The notes below the pieces were generated by a model. The model saw only the letters and a list, made by a program, of their open reading frames with translations, made no database searches and had not been told where the DNA came from. Below are positions 25,716-33,857 of a stretch of DNA of 64,000 nucleotides, piece after piece (positions within the stretch are counted from its first letter, which is position 1; every line of letters begins with the position of its first letter). Origin of the DNA: Microbacterium rhizosphaerae. GTDB taxonomy: Bacteria; Actinomycetota; Actinomycetes; Actinomycetales; Microbacteriaceae. Position numbers and translations under genes: made by a program. Location: positions 2,728,001 to 2,792,000 of the forward strand of contig NZ_CP139368.1 in NCBI RefSeq assembly GCF_034120055.1. The letters are read 5' to 3'.

Positions 25716-26750
25716 TCAGGCCGCGCCGTCGAACATGCTGGTGACCGAGCCGTCCTCGAAGACCTCGTGGATGGCGCGGGCCAGCAACGGCGCGATGGGC
25801 AGCACGGTCAGCCCCGGGAAGCGCTTGGCCGGCGGCAGCGGGATCGTGTCGGTGACGACCACCTCGTCGATCGCGGAATCCTGCAGCCGCTCCGGAGCGG
25901 GGTCGCTGAAGACGGCATGCGTGGCCGCGACGATGACGCGCTCGGCTCCGTTCGCCTTCAGGGCCTGCGCCGCCTTCACGATCGTGCCGCCGGTGTCGAT
26001 CATGTCGTCGACCAGCAGACAGACGCGTCCGTCCACGGCACCGACGATCTCATTGACCGTGACCTGATTGGCCACCTTCGGATCGCGCCGCTTGTGGATG
26101 ATGGCGAGCGGGGCGCCCAGGCTGTCCGACCACTGGTCGGCCACCCGGACCCGGCCCGTGTCGGGCGAGACGACCGTGAGCTTTGCGCGGTCCTCGGGCG
26201 TGAGGGTGCGCTCGAAGTACTCGAGCAGCACGGGCTTGGCGAACAGATGGTCGACCGGGCCGTCGAAGAATCCCTGGATCTGGGCCGCGTGCAGGTCGAC
26301 GCTCATGACGCGGTCGGCGCCGGCGGTCTTGAACAGGTCCGCGACGAGCCGCGCGCTGATCGGCTCGCGCCCGCGACCCTTCTTGTCCTGGCGCGAGTAC
26401 GGGAAGTACGGCGCGACGACCGTGATGCGCTTGGCCGACGCGCGCTTGGCCGCGTCGAGCATGATGAGCGTCTCCATCATCCACTCGTTGACCGGGGGCC
26501 CGAAGGTCTGGATGAGGAACAGGTCGCAGCCGCGGATCGAGACCTCGAACCGCGTCAGGATCTCGCCCGACGCGAACGTCCGGTACTCGGTCGGCACGAG
26601 CTCCGTCTTCAGGTGCTCGGCGACCTGGGCCGCAAGCTCCGGGTGGGAGCTGCCCCGTGCGACGACGAGACGCTTCTTCGTCTTGGCGACGAGGCCGGGG
26701 GCGATGTCGTTCGCCCGATCGAGTTCAACGGTCTTCGTCTTGCGCGCCAT
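25716..26750 (-). CDS. prs: Ribose-phosphate pyrophosphokinase
   Basis: A 344-residue PRPP synthase (ribose 5-phosphate plus ATP to PRPP). Motifs: ASGEILTRFEVSIRGCDLFLIQTF near 61, PYFPYSRQDKKGRGREPISARLVADL (flexible loop) near 115, the cation site VMSVDLHAAQIQGFFDGPVDHL near 147, and the PRPP loop VCLLVDDMIDTGGTI near 243. The ~28-residue Lys/Thr-rich N-terminal extension makes it slightly longer than usual. Its ATG lies inside the last 26 nt of glmU, with AGAAGG before it, so the two are co-translated. Confidence 0.96.
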   Translation of the reverse strand: MARKTKTVELDRANDIAPGLVAKTKKRLVVARGSSHPELAAQVAEHLKTELVPTEYRTFASGEILTRFEVSIRGCDLFLIQTFGPPVNEWMMETLIMLDAAKRASAKRITVVAPYFPYSRQDKKGRGREPISARLVADLFKTAGADRVMSVDLHAAQIQGFFDGPVDHLFAKPVLLEYFERTLTPEDRAKLTVVSPDTGRVRVADQWSDSLGAPLAIIHKRRDPKVANQVTVNEIVGAVDGRVCLLVDDMIDTGGTIVKAAQALKANGAERVIVAATHAVFSDPAPERLQDSAIDEVVVTDTIPLPPAKRFPGLTVLPIAPLLARAIHEVFEDGSVTSMFDGAA

Positions 26751-28200
26751 CGTCCGCCTTCTGTGCGCCGCGGGCTCGGGCGGCGACGTCCGCCGCCCCG
26801 GTTCCCGCTCGGTTCTTCTCGACCCAACCCTCGATGTTGCGCTGAGGGGCGACGCTCACGGCGAGGGCACCGGCCGGGACGTCCTTGCGGATGACAGCGC
26901 CGGCCCCCGTCTTCGCGCCGTCTCCGATCCTAACGGGCGCGACGAAGACCGTGTGAGACCCCGAGTGCACCTCGTCGCCGATCTGCGTGCGGTGCTTGTT
27001 CACGTCGTCGTAGTTCGCGGTGATCGCACCGGCGCCGAGGTTCACGTGGCGCCCGATCGTCGCGTCCCCCACGTAGGAGAGGTGCGGCACCTTGCTGCCT
27101 TCTCCGATCACCGCGTTCTTGGTCTCGACGAAAGTGCCGATCTTGCCGTTCTCGCCCAGCACGGTGCCCGGCCGCAGGTAGGACCACGGCCCGACCGTCG
27201 CTCCCGCACCGATCACCGCGAGCGTGGCATCCGACCGGCGCACCGTGGCGTTCTCGCCGACCTCGCAGTCGACGAGGCTCGTGTCCGGCCCGATGACCGC
27301 ACCGGTCGCGACGGTCGTCGCACGGAGGATCTGGGTGTTGGGCAGGAGCGTGACATCCGGGGCCAGCGTCGCCGTGACGTCGATCCACGTCGTCGCGGGG
27401 TCGAGCACGGACACTCCGGCGAGCTGCCACGAGCGGACGGTGCGGGCGTTGAGCGTGCGGGCCGCCTCGGACAGCTGCACGCGGTCGTTGACGCCGAGCG
27501 CCGTCGCCGCGTCGTCGGCGACGCTCGCCGCGACGGGCAGGGATGCCGACCGGAACAGGCTGACGACGTCGGTGAGGTACTTCTCCCCCTGCGCGTTCGC
27601 GGTCCCGACCGAGCCGAGGTGGGTGCGCAGGTGCTCGGCGCGGAAGACGTAGACGCCGGCGTTGATCTCGCAGACGGCGGCCTCGTCGGCCGACGCATCC
27701 TTCTGCTCGACGATGCGCGAGACCGAGCCGTCGGACCCGCGGATGACGCGGCCGTACCCGGTGGGATCGTCGACGACCGCGCTCAGGAGCGTGACGGCGG
27801 CGCCGCTGGCGCGATGGGTGCGCACGAGCTCGGCGAGTGTCTCCGCCTCGAGGAGCGGCACGTCGCCGCTCAGCACGAGGACGTCGCCGCCGAATCCGGC
27901 TCCGCTGATTCCGTCCAGGCGCGCCAGCGCCACCTCGACCGCGCGGCCCGTGCCGGGGACCTCGTCCTGGTCGACGATCACGGCGGCGGGCTCCGCATCC
28001 CGCACCGCCGCCGCCACCAGGTCGCGCTCGTGGCGGACCACCACCGCGATCGACTCGGGATCGAGCCGCCGTGCCGTCGTCAGGACGTGCCCGACGAGCG
28101 TGCGTCCGCCGATCGAGTGCACGACCTTGGGAGTGGCGGATTTCATGCGCGTGCCCTGGCCTGCGGCGAGGACGACGACCGCCAGTTGTGTGCTGCTCAT
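26725..28200 (-). CDS. glmU: Bifunctional UDP-GlcNAc pyrophosphorylase/GlcN-1-P acetyltransferase
   Basis: A 491-residue enzyme making UDP-GlcNAc for peptidoglycan. The N-terminal uridyltransferase begins LAVVVLAAGQGTRMKSATPKVVHSIGGR. The C-terminal left-handed beta-helix acetyltransferase starts near 250 and has YLRPGTVLGENGKIGTFVETKNAVIGEGSKVPHLSYVGDATIG (catalytic His region) and AGAITANYDDVNKHRTQIGD. The ATG at 28200 is the only sensible start, and it lies one base after the 3' end of tRNA-Gln, with no room for a Shine-Dalgarno sequence. Confidence 0.96.
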   Translation of the reverse strand: MSSTQLAVVVLAAGQGTRMKSATPKVVHSIGGRTLVGHVLTTARRLDPESIAVVVRHERDLVAAAVRDAEPAAVIVDQDEVPGTGRAVEVALARLDGISGAGFGGDVLVLSGDVPLLEAETLAELVRTHRASGAAVTLLSAVVDDPTGYGRVIRGSDGSVSRIVEQKDASADEAAVCEINAGVYVFRAEHLRTHLGSVGTANAQGEKYLTDVVSLFRSASLPVAASVADDAATALGVNDRVQLSEAARTLNARTVRSWQLAGVSVLDPATTWIDVTATLAPDVTLLPNTQILRATTVATGAVIGPDTSLVDCEVGENATVRRSDATLAVIGAGATVGPWSYLRPGTVLGENGKIGTFVETKNAVIGEGSKVPHLSYVGDATIGRHVNLGAGAITANYDDVNKHRTQIGDEVHSGSHTVFVAPVRIGDGAKTGAGAVIRKDVPAGALAVSVAPQRNIEGWVEKNRAGTGAADVAARARGAQKADDGAQDEDR

Positions 28201-28201
28201 G

Positions 28202-28273
28202 CTCCGCCGCCAGGATTCGAACCTGGGCCTCACAGCTCCAAAGGCTGTCGTGCTGCCGTTACACCACGGCGGA
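28202..28273 (-). tRNA. tRNA-Gln (anticodon TTG)
   Basis: A complete cloverleaf of 72 nt on the minus strand. Acceptor stem TCCGCCG/CGGCGGA, D arm GTG-TAACGGCAG-CAC, anticodon arm ACAGC-CTTTGGA-GCTGT (anticodon TTG at 28241-28239, U33 present), 5-nt variable region, T arm CCAGG-TTCGAAT-CCTGG, and discriminator G. CCA is not encoded. The glmU ATG begins 1 nt after the discriminator, so tRNA end processing could create the 5' end of the glmU mRNA. Confidence 0.95.
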
Positions 28274-28347
28274 CCGGTCCCGTCGGACCGCACTCAAGTC
28301 TGCCAGGCCTCGACGCCGATGCTGTCCAGGGCTGCGACTGCGCCCGC

Positions 28348-28353
28348 GATAAT
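28348..28353 (+). promoter_or_regulatory. -10 element, leaderless promoter of the MarR-family gene
   Basis: GATAAT is followed by 7 nt and the GTG at 28361. It overlaps an in-frame ATG at 28352, which argues for the later GTG as start. Confidence 0.45.
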
Positions 28354-28360
28354 GGGACGC

Positions 28361-28858
28361 GTGGCGCAAGAATCCGACGAGGTCGATCGCATCGTCGGCG
28401 CGTGGCTGCGCCAGCGGCCCGATCTCGACTTCTCGCCGCTCGAAGTGCTCTCCCGCGTCGACCGGCTGTCTCGGCACCTCGACCGCGCCCGACGCGAGGC
28501 CTTCCGCCGCAGCGACCTCGAGCCGTGGGAGTGGGACGTGCTGTCCGCTCTGCGCCGTGCGGGCGAGCCGTACCAGCTCAGTCCCAAGCAGCTGCTGCAG
28601 CAGACGCTCGTCTCGAGCGGCACGATGACGAACCGCATCGACCGGCTGGTCGGCCGCAGGCTCGTGCGCCGGGAGGCCGACCCGGACGACGGGCGCAGCA
28701 TCCTGGTCACTCTCACCGCGGACGGGCGCACGCGCGTGGATGCCGCCATCACGCGGCTCGTGGATGCCGAGGCCGTGCTGCTCGACAGCCTCTCGCGCGC
28801 CGATCGCGAGCGCCTCGCGGGCCTGCTGCGCAAGCTCAGCCTCGGCTTCGACGCCTGA
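28361..28858 (+). CDS. MarR-family transcriptional regulator
   Basis: A 165-residue winged-helix protein. An N-terminal dimerisation helix (residues ~1-45) is followed by LEPWEWDVLSALRRAGEPYQLSPKQLLQQTLVSSGTMTNRIDRLVGRRLVRREADPDDGRSILVTLTADG, the classic MarR recognition helix and wing, then a C-terminal dimer helix. The start is probably GTG 28361 (leaderless), with ATG 28352 as alternative. It lies 79 bp upstream of the copper amine oxidase on the same strand and may control it; the ligand could be an amine or aromatic compound, by context only. Confidence 0.88.
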   Translation: MAQESDEVDRIVGAWLRQRPDLDFSPLEVLSRVDRLSRHLDRARREAFRRSDLEPWEWDVLSALRRAGEPYQLSPKQLLQQTLVSSGTMTNRIDRLVGRRLVRREADPDDGRSILVTLTADGRTRVDAAITRLVDAEAVLLDSLSRADRERLAGLLRKLSLGFDA

Positions 28859-28937
28859 CCTGTTCGGAGCCGCTCCCGTGCGGCAGAGTGATGTCACACG
28901 GCGAAGTGGACGTCGCATCCGAATGAAGGAGGCCGCC

Positions 28938-30887
28938 ATGGGGGCGCACCCGCTGGATTCTCTGACCGGTGAGGAGTTCTCGCGGACCGCCGCGATCCTC
29001 ACCCGGGAGCACGGCATCGATGCCGGGTGGCGCTACGCCTCGATCATGCTGCAGGAGCCGCCCAAGGCCGTCGTCAAGGCGTGGCGCGAGGGCGACCCCA
29101 TCGTCCGCCGCGCGTTCGCGGTGCTGTGGAACAAGCAGTCGAACGAGGTCTACGAGGCGGTCGTGGACCTCACGGGGGACGTCGTGGAGTCCTGGACGCA
29201 CGTCCCCGGGGTGACGCCGAACTTCACCCTCGACGAGTACCACGACGTCGACCACGCGATGAAGGTGCACGACGACGTGGCGGCGGCCCTCGCGCGCCGC
29301 GGCATCCACGACATGGATGCCGTCCTCTTCGACGTGTGGACATACGGGGGCGCCGTCCTGCCCGCCCAGTGGCGCGACCGGCGCCTGGGCTGGGTGGACA
29401 TCTGGATGCGGGCCATGCCGGGCGGAAACCCGTACGCGCACCCCGTCAGCGGCCTGAAGATCATCGTCGACATGAACACGCTCGAGGTGCTCGAGATCGA
29501 GGACGACCATGACGACGGGTTCCCGGAGGTCGACGGGGAATACGTCCCCGAGCTGCGCGGCACCGAGCCGCGCACGGATCTCCGGCCGCTCGAGGTGGTC
29601 CAGCCCGAAGGTGTCTCGTTCGAGATCGACGGGAGTCGCATCCGCTGGCAGAACTGGGAGTTCCGGGTCGGCTTCAACTACCGCGAAGGCCCCGTGATCT
29701 ACCAGGTGTCGTTCGACGACGCGGGGTCGCGGCGCGATGTCGCGTACCGCCTGTCGTTCGCCGAGATGATCGTGCCCTACCGCGACTCGAGCTTCGACCA
29801 CTATCGCCGCACGGCGTACGACATCGGCGAGTGGGGGCTCGGCTACATGTGCACGTCGCTGGAACTCTGCTGCGACTGCCTCGGCGAGATCCGGTACCTC
29901 GACGCCGTGCTGCCCGATACCGCCGGCCGGCCGTGGACCATCGCGAACGCCGTCTGCCTGCACGAGGAGGACAACGCCGTTCTCTGGAAGCACGTCGACC
30001 CCGACACCGGCGCCGAGGTGCGACGGCAGCGGCGCTTCGTCCTGTCCGCGCACGCCACGGTCGCGAACTACGAGTACCTCGTCTACTGGCGCTTCTATCA
30101 GGACGGGAACATCGAGTGCGAGGTGCGGGCCACCGGCATCATGGTGTCCACCCCGATGGCGCAGGACGACGACAGCAGCCTGACCGGCACGACGATCGAC
30201 CGCCGGACGTACGCGCCGTTCCACCAGCACTTCCTCATCGCCCGTCTCGACCTCGACATCGACGGGGAGCGCAACACCCTCGTCGAGTCGGACTCCGTGC
30301 CCGCACCTGTCAGCTCGTCGAACCCGCTCGGGCTGGACCTGCACACGGCGGGCACCATCGTGGAGTCCGAGGCCGAGTCCGGCCGCACGTACTCGTGGGA
30401 GCGGCAGCGCACGTGGAAGATGACCAACCCGGGCAAGCTCAACGCGTGGGGCTCCCCCGTCGCGTACAAGCTCGTGCCCTCGGCATCCATCCCCGCCATG
30501 TTCGACGAGTCCTCGCCGATCCTCACGCGCAACCCGGTCATCGGGAGCACGCTCTGGGTGACGCGCCACCACGACACGGAGATGTGGCCCGCGGGCGACT
30601 ACCCGACGCAGTCCGTGGACGACAGCCACAACGGCATGAGCGCCTGGATCGCCGACGACGAGAGCCTCCTCGACGAAGACCTCGTGCTCTGGTACGTCTT
30701 CGGCATCCACCACATCACGCGCGTCGAGGACTGGCCCATCATGCCGGCCGACACCGTCTCGTTCTGGCTCAAGCCGTTCGGCTTCTTCGACCGGAATCCC
30801 TCGCTGGATGCGCCGCGTCCGGCGGATCACTGCACTCCCACGGGGTCCGCGGAGCACCACGGGCACGAGCAGCACGACCACCACTGA
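28938..30887 (+). CDS. Copper amine oxidase (tyramine/phenethylamine oxidase type)
   Basis: A 649-residue quinoprotein that oxidises primary amines to aldehydes, H2O2 and ammonia. Residue spacing nearly matches the Arthrobacter enzyme. The TPQ-precursor tyrosine is at 378 in ANYEY, the catalytic Asp at 295 in YDIGEWGLG, and copper ligands are His429 and His431 (FHQHF) and His592 (GIHHITRVEDWP). No signal peptide, as in cytoplasmic actinobacterial members. The ATG at 28938 is preceded by AAGGAGG with a 5-nt spacer, better than the ATG at 28923. The C-terminus is His-rich (EHHGHEQHDHH), perhaps for copper capture. Confidence 0.95.
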   Translation: MGAHPLDSLTGEEFSRTAAILTREHGIDAGWRYASIMLQEPPKAVVKAWREGDPIVRRAFAVLWNKQSNEVYEAVVDLTGDVVESWTHVPGVTPNFTLDEYHDVDHAMKVHDDVAAALARRGIHDMDAVLFDVWTYGGAVLPAQWRDRRLGWVDIWMRAMPGGNPYAHPVSGLKIIVDMNTLEVLEIEDDHDDGFPEVDGEYVPELRGTEPRTDLRPLEVVQPEGVSFEIDGSRIRWQNWEFRVGFNYREGPVIYQVSFDDAGSRRDVAYRLSFAEMIVPYRDSSFDHYRRTAYDIGEWGLGYMCTSLELCCDCLGEIRYLDAVLPDTAGRPWTIANAVCLHEEDNAVLWKHVDPDTGAEVRRQRRFVLSAHATVANYEYLVYWRFYQDGNIECEVRATGIMVSTPMAQDDDSSLTGTTIDRRTYAPFHQHFLIARLDLDIDGERNTLVESDSVPAPVSSSNPLGLDLHTAGTIVESEAESGRTYSWERQRTWKMTNPGKLNAWGSPVAYKLVPSASIPAMFDESSPILTRNPVIGSTLWVTRHHDTEMWPAGDYPTQSVDDSHNGMSAWIADDESLLDEDLVLWYVFGIHHITRVEDWPIMPADTVSFWLKPFGFFDRNPSLDAPRPADHCTPTGSAEHHGHEQHDHH

Positions 30888-30943
30888 GCGGGCGCCCGTC
30901 AGGACGCCCGGATCGATCACGGTGTGGACGAATTTGAAGTATC

Positions 30944-30955
30944 AGAATCATTTCT
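30944..30955 (+). promoter_or_regulatory. AT-rich inverted repeat upstream of truncated haemoglobin gene
   Basis: AGAATCATTTCT (arms AGAA/TTCT) sits in an AT-rich patch unusual for this genome, 21-32 bp upstream of the predicted +1. It could be an operator for the SufR-like regulator encoded next to it. Confidence 0.35.
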
Positions 30956-30962
30956 AATCGAC

Positions 30963-30968
30963 TACCGT
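30963..30968 (+). promoter_or_regulatory. -10 element, leaderless promoter of truncated haemoglobin gene
   Basis: TACCGT is followed by 7 nt and the ATG at 30976. This spacing favours ATG 30976 over the in-frame GTG at 30967, which overlaps the hexamer. Confidence 0.55.
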
Positions 30969-30975
30969 GTCACAC

Positions 30976-31392
30976 ATGGACGACATCGCCGATCGCACCG
31001 ACATCGAGCGGCTGATCGTCGCGTTCTACACCACGGCGTTCGCCGACCCGCTGATCGGCCCGATCTTCACCGACGTGGCCCACCTCGACCTCGACCGGCA
31101 CCTGCCGATCATGGCCGACTTCTGGGAGACGGTGCTGCTGCGCGCCGGCACCTATCGGCGCAACGCGCTGCAGCTGCACCAGCTGCTGCACGCGCGGCAT
31201 CCGCTCGCGGCACGCCACTTCGCGCGCTGGCTCGAGATCTGGACGGCGACCGTCGACGACCGGTTCGCGGGAGAAGTCGCCGAGCGCGCGAAGGTGCAGG
31301 CCGCTCGCATCGCCGGGTCGATCGAGCGGCGGCTCGCAGGCGGCAGCGGAAGCGAGCTCGTGACACTGACCCGACGCCCGGAGTCGTCGTGA
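30976..31392 (+). CDS. Group III truncated haemoglobin
   Basis: A 138-residue globin of the 2-on-2 fold, group III. The A/B helices read DIERLIVAFYTTAFADPLIGPIF with B10-region tyrosine. The E/F region HPLAARHFARWLEIWTATVDDRFAG matches the group III consensus HFxRWL, whose His is the proximal haem ligand (near residue 80). Group III proteins bind haem O2/NO; a nitric-oxide or oxygen role is plausible. Its stop overlaps the GTG of the next regulator gene (GTGA), so the two are co-translated. Confidence 0.9.
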   Translation: MDDIADRTDIERLIVAFYTTAFADPLIGPIFTDVAHLDLDRHLPIMADFWETVLLRAGTYRRNALQLHQLLHARHPLAARHFARWLEIWTATVDDRFAGEVAERAKVQAARIAGSIERRLAGGSGSELVTLTRRPESS

Positions 31393-31958
31393 TCGACGCC
31401 ACCCGCGACCGGGTGGCGCGGCTTCTCGCGGAGGCGGACGGGGCGATGGATGCGGCAGCCGTCGCCGCGGCGGTCGGCATCCACGTGACCACCGCGCGGT
31501 TCCACCTCGACCGCCTCGTCGACGCCGGCCAGGCCCTGCGGGCGCCGATGGCCGAAGGGATGCGCGGGCGGCCTCGCGTCGGCTACTCCCCCGCCGCGGC
31601 CATGCGGACCGAGCCGTCGCGTGCGGCGATGGTGGCGGCACTCGCCGGGGCGCTGGCGGACGATCCCGACGGGCCCGTCCGCGCACGCGCGGCCGGGCGG
31701 GCCTGGGCCGCCACGCTCGGCGGGGCACCCGAGCTCGTCGACGTGCTGGAGCGCCTCGGGTTCGCGCCGGAGTCGGACGGCGACGGCATCCGTCTGCGCG
31801 CCTGTCCGTTCCTGGATGCGGCACGCATCCACCCCGGAATCGTGTGCCAGGTGCACCGCGGGATCATCGAGCGGGTCGTGGGCGACGCCGCGGCCGACGT
31901 GCGGCTCATCCCCTTCGAGGGCACGCGCGGCTGCCTCGTCGCGCTGCCGATGAGCTGA
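31389..31958 (+). CDS. SufR-like winged-helix regulator with three cysteines (probable Fe-S protein)
   Basis: A 189-residue protein. The ArsR/SufR-like winged helix (residues ~5-70: DRVARLLAEADGAMDAAAVAAAVGIHVTTARFHLDRLVDAGQALRAP) is followed by a ligand domain with CPF...HPGIVCQVHRG...GC. The cysteines are at 139, 153 and 182 (C-x13-C-x28-C). Mycobacterial SufR (Rv1460) uses three cysteines of nearly the same spacing for a 4Fe-4S cluster. Coupling to a truncated haemoglobin suggests an NO, O2 or redox switch. GTG start overlapping the globin stop. Confidence 0.82.
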   Translation: MIDATRDRVARLLAEADGAMDAAAVAAAVGIHVTTARFHLDRLVDAGQALRAPMAEGMRGRPRVGYSPAAAMRTEPSRAAMVAALAGALADDPDGPVRARAAGRAWAATLGGAPELVDVLERLGFAPESDGDGIRLRACPFLDAARIHPGIVCQVHRGIIERVVGDAAADVRLIPFEGTRGCLVALPMS

Positions 31959-31988
31959 TCGCCTCGCCGAACGGGTGCGGAGCGAACG

Positions 31989-33782
31989 TCAGCCGAGCTG
32001 CTCGCCGAGCTCGAGCCAGCGGTCCTCGAGTTCGAGGAGCTCGGTCTCGAGCGCACCGATGCCGGCCATCTTCTCGCCGAGACCGACGTAGTCGGACTGG
32101 TCGTGCTCGGCGAGGGCCGTGCGGTCGGCGTCGATCTGCTGCTGCACGCGGGCCATGCGCCGCTCGATCGCGGCGAGCTCCTTGTCGGCCGCGCGGCGCT
32201 CGGCGCCCTGGAGGCCGGCGGAGGCCGGCGCGGCCGCGGCCGGCGCGGCGGCCGGAGGCTGGTTCAGCGCCCGGCTCCGCAGGCGGAGGTACTCGTCGAT
32301 GCCGCCGGGCAGGTGCCGCAGGCGCCCGTCCAGGATGGCGTACTGCTGGTCGGTGACGCGCTCGATGAAGTAGCGATCGTGCGAGACGACGAGCAGCGTC
32401 CCCGACCACGAGTCCAGCAGATCCTCGAGCGCCGCGAGCATGTCGGTGTCGAGGTCGTTCGTCGGCTCGTCGAGGATCAGCACATTGGGCTGGTCGAGCA
32501 GGATGAGCAGCAGCTGGAGCCGCCGCCGCTGGCCGCCGGAGAGGTCCTTCACCGGCGTCGAGAGCTGGGTGCTCGAAAAGCCCAGGCGCTCGAGCAGCTG
32601 GCCCGGGGTGAGCTCCTGCGCCTTGGATCCGGTGCCGATCGTGTAGCTCGTGCGCAGGCGCTCGATCACGACCCGCACGGGATCGTCCAGGTGCTCGTCC
32701 AGCTCGGAGAGCCGCTGCGTCAACGTGGCGACGTGGACGGTCTTGCCGCGCTTCACGCGACCCTCGGTCGGCTCCACCGATCCGTCGACGAGGCCCAGGA
32801 GCGTCGACTTGCCGGCGCCGTTCACCCCGAGGATGCCGGTGCGCTCGCCCGGAGCGATGCGCCACTCGATGCGGTGCAGCACCTCCCGGCCGTCGTACGC
32901 GACCGAGGCGTCGAGGAGGTCGACGACATCCTTGCCCAGCCGCGTCACCGCGAGCGACTGCAGCGCCACCTTGTTGCGGATCTCGGGCACATCCTCGATG
33001 AGGGCGTTGGCCGCGTCGATCCGGAACTTCGGCTTGCTCGTGCGGGCGGGCGCCCCGCGGCGCAGCCACGCGAGCTCCTTCCGGGCGAGGTTCTGCCGTC
33101 GGGCCTCGCTGGCCGCCGCCATCCGGTCGCGCTCGACGCGCTGCAGGATGTACGCCGCGTAGCCGCCCTCGAAGGGCTCGACGATGCGGTCGTGCACCTC
33201 CCAGGTCGCATTGCAGACCTCGTCGAGGAACCACCGGTCGTGCGTGACGACGAGCAGCGCCCCCGCGTTCGGCGCCCAGCGGCGCTTCAGATGCTCCGCG
33301 AGCCAGGCGATGGCCTCGACATCGAGGTGGTTGGTGGGCTCGTCGAGGAACAGGATGTCCCAGTCGCCCGCCAGGAGCGCCGCGAGGGCGACCCGGCGTC
33401 GCTGCCCTCCGGAGAGCGCGGCGAGACGGGCGTCCCAGTCGAGATCCGCGACGAGACCTGCGATGACGTCCCGCACCCGAGCGTCGCCCGCCCATTCATG
33501 CTCGGCGAGGTCGCCGACGATCGTCGCGCCGACGGTGGCGTCGTCATCCAGTGTGTCCGCCTGGTCGAGCACGCCGATGTGGACGCCGCCGCGCATGGTC
33601 ACGCGGCCGGTGTCGGGACTGCGCAGGCCCGCCAACATCCCGAGCAGACTCGACTTGCCGTCGCCGTTGCGGCCGACGATGCCGATGCGGTCGCCCTCCT
33701 CGACGCCGAGCGTGACAGAGTCGAAGACCACGCGGGTCGGGTACTCGAGGTGCAGGGCCTCGGCCCCGAGAAGATGCGCCAT
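31989..33782 (-). CDS. ABC-F family ATPase (Uup/EttA-like)
   Basis: A 597-residue soluble protein with two ABC domains and no membrane segment. ABC1 has GRNGDGKSSL near 37 and ALSGGQRRRVALAALLAG; ABC2 has GVNGAGKSTLLG near 320 and DLSGGQRRRLQLLLIL. The ~60-residue ABC-F linker lies between (YAAYILQRVERDRMAAASEARRQNLARKELAWLRRG). The last ~70 residues form a coiled coil like Uup's C-terminal domain. ABC-F proteins act on ribosomes or antibiotic protection. It follows ispE on the same strand, as often in actinobacteria. A TACCAGGGTA palindrome lies just upstream of the ATG. Confidence 0.93.
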   Translation of the reverse strand: MAHLLGAEALHLEYPTRVVFDSVTLGVEEGDRIGIVGRNGDGKSSLLGMLAGLRSPDTGRVTMRGGVHIGVLDQADTLDDDATVGATIVGDLAEHEWAGDARVRDVIAGLVADLDWDARLAALSGGQRRRVALAALLAGDWDILFLDEPTNHLDVEAIAWLAEHLKRRWAPNAGALLVVTHDRWFLDEVCNATWEVHDRIVEPFEGGYAAYILQRVERDRMAAASEARRQNLARKELAWLRRGAPARTSKPKFRIDAANALIEDVPEIRNKVALQSLAVTRLGKDVVDLLDASVAYDGREVLHRIEWRIAPGERTGILGVNGAGKSTLLGLVDGSVEPTEGRVKRGKTVHVATLTQRLSELDEHLDDPVRVVIERLRTSYTIGTGSKAQELTPGQLLERLGFSSTQLSTPVKDLSGGQRRRLQLLLILLDQPNVLILDEPTNDLDTDMLAALEDLLDSWSGTLLVVSHDRYFIERVTDQQYAILDGRLRHLPGGIDEYLRLRSRALNQPPAAAPAAAAPASAGLQGAERRAADKELAAIERRMARVQQQIDADRTALAEHDQSDYVGLGEKMAGIGALETELLELEDRWLELGEQLG

Positions 33783-33857
33783 GTTCCTACCAGGGTAGGC
33801 GACGCCCGCACCGCTCGACGCGGTGGACGAACCTTCCGTGGGCCGGAGCTGTGTTCC

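Noticed and set aside
28202..28273. tRNA read as plus-strand tRNA-Trp (CCA)
   Set aside because: On the plus strand the anticodon loop TCCAAAG lacks U33 and the T arm is on the wrong side. The minus strand gives a perfect cloverleaf with anticodon TTG.
30967..30975. GTG 30967 as start of the truncated haemoglobin
   Set aside because: It overlaps the TACCGT -10; the ATG at 30976 sits at the leaderless spacing and matches the usual globin N-terminus better.
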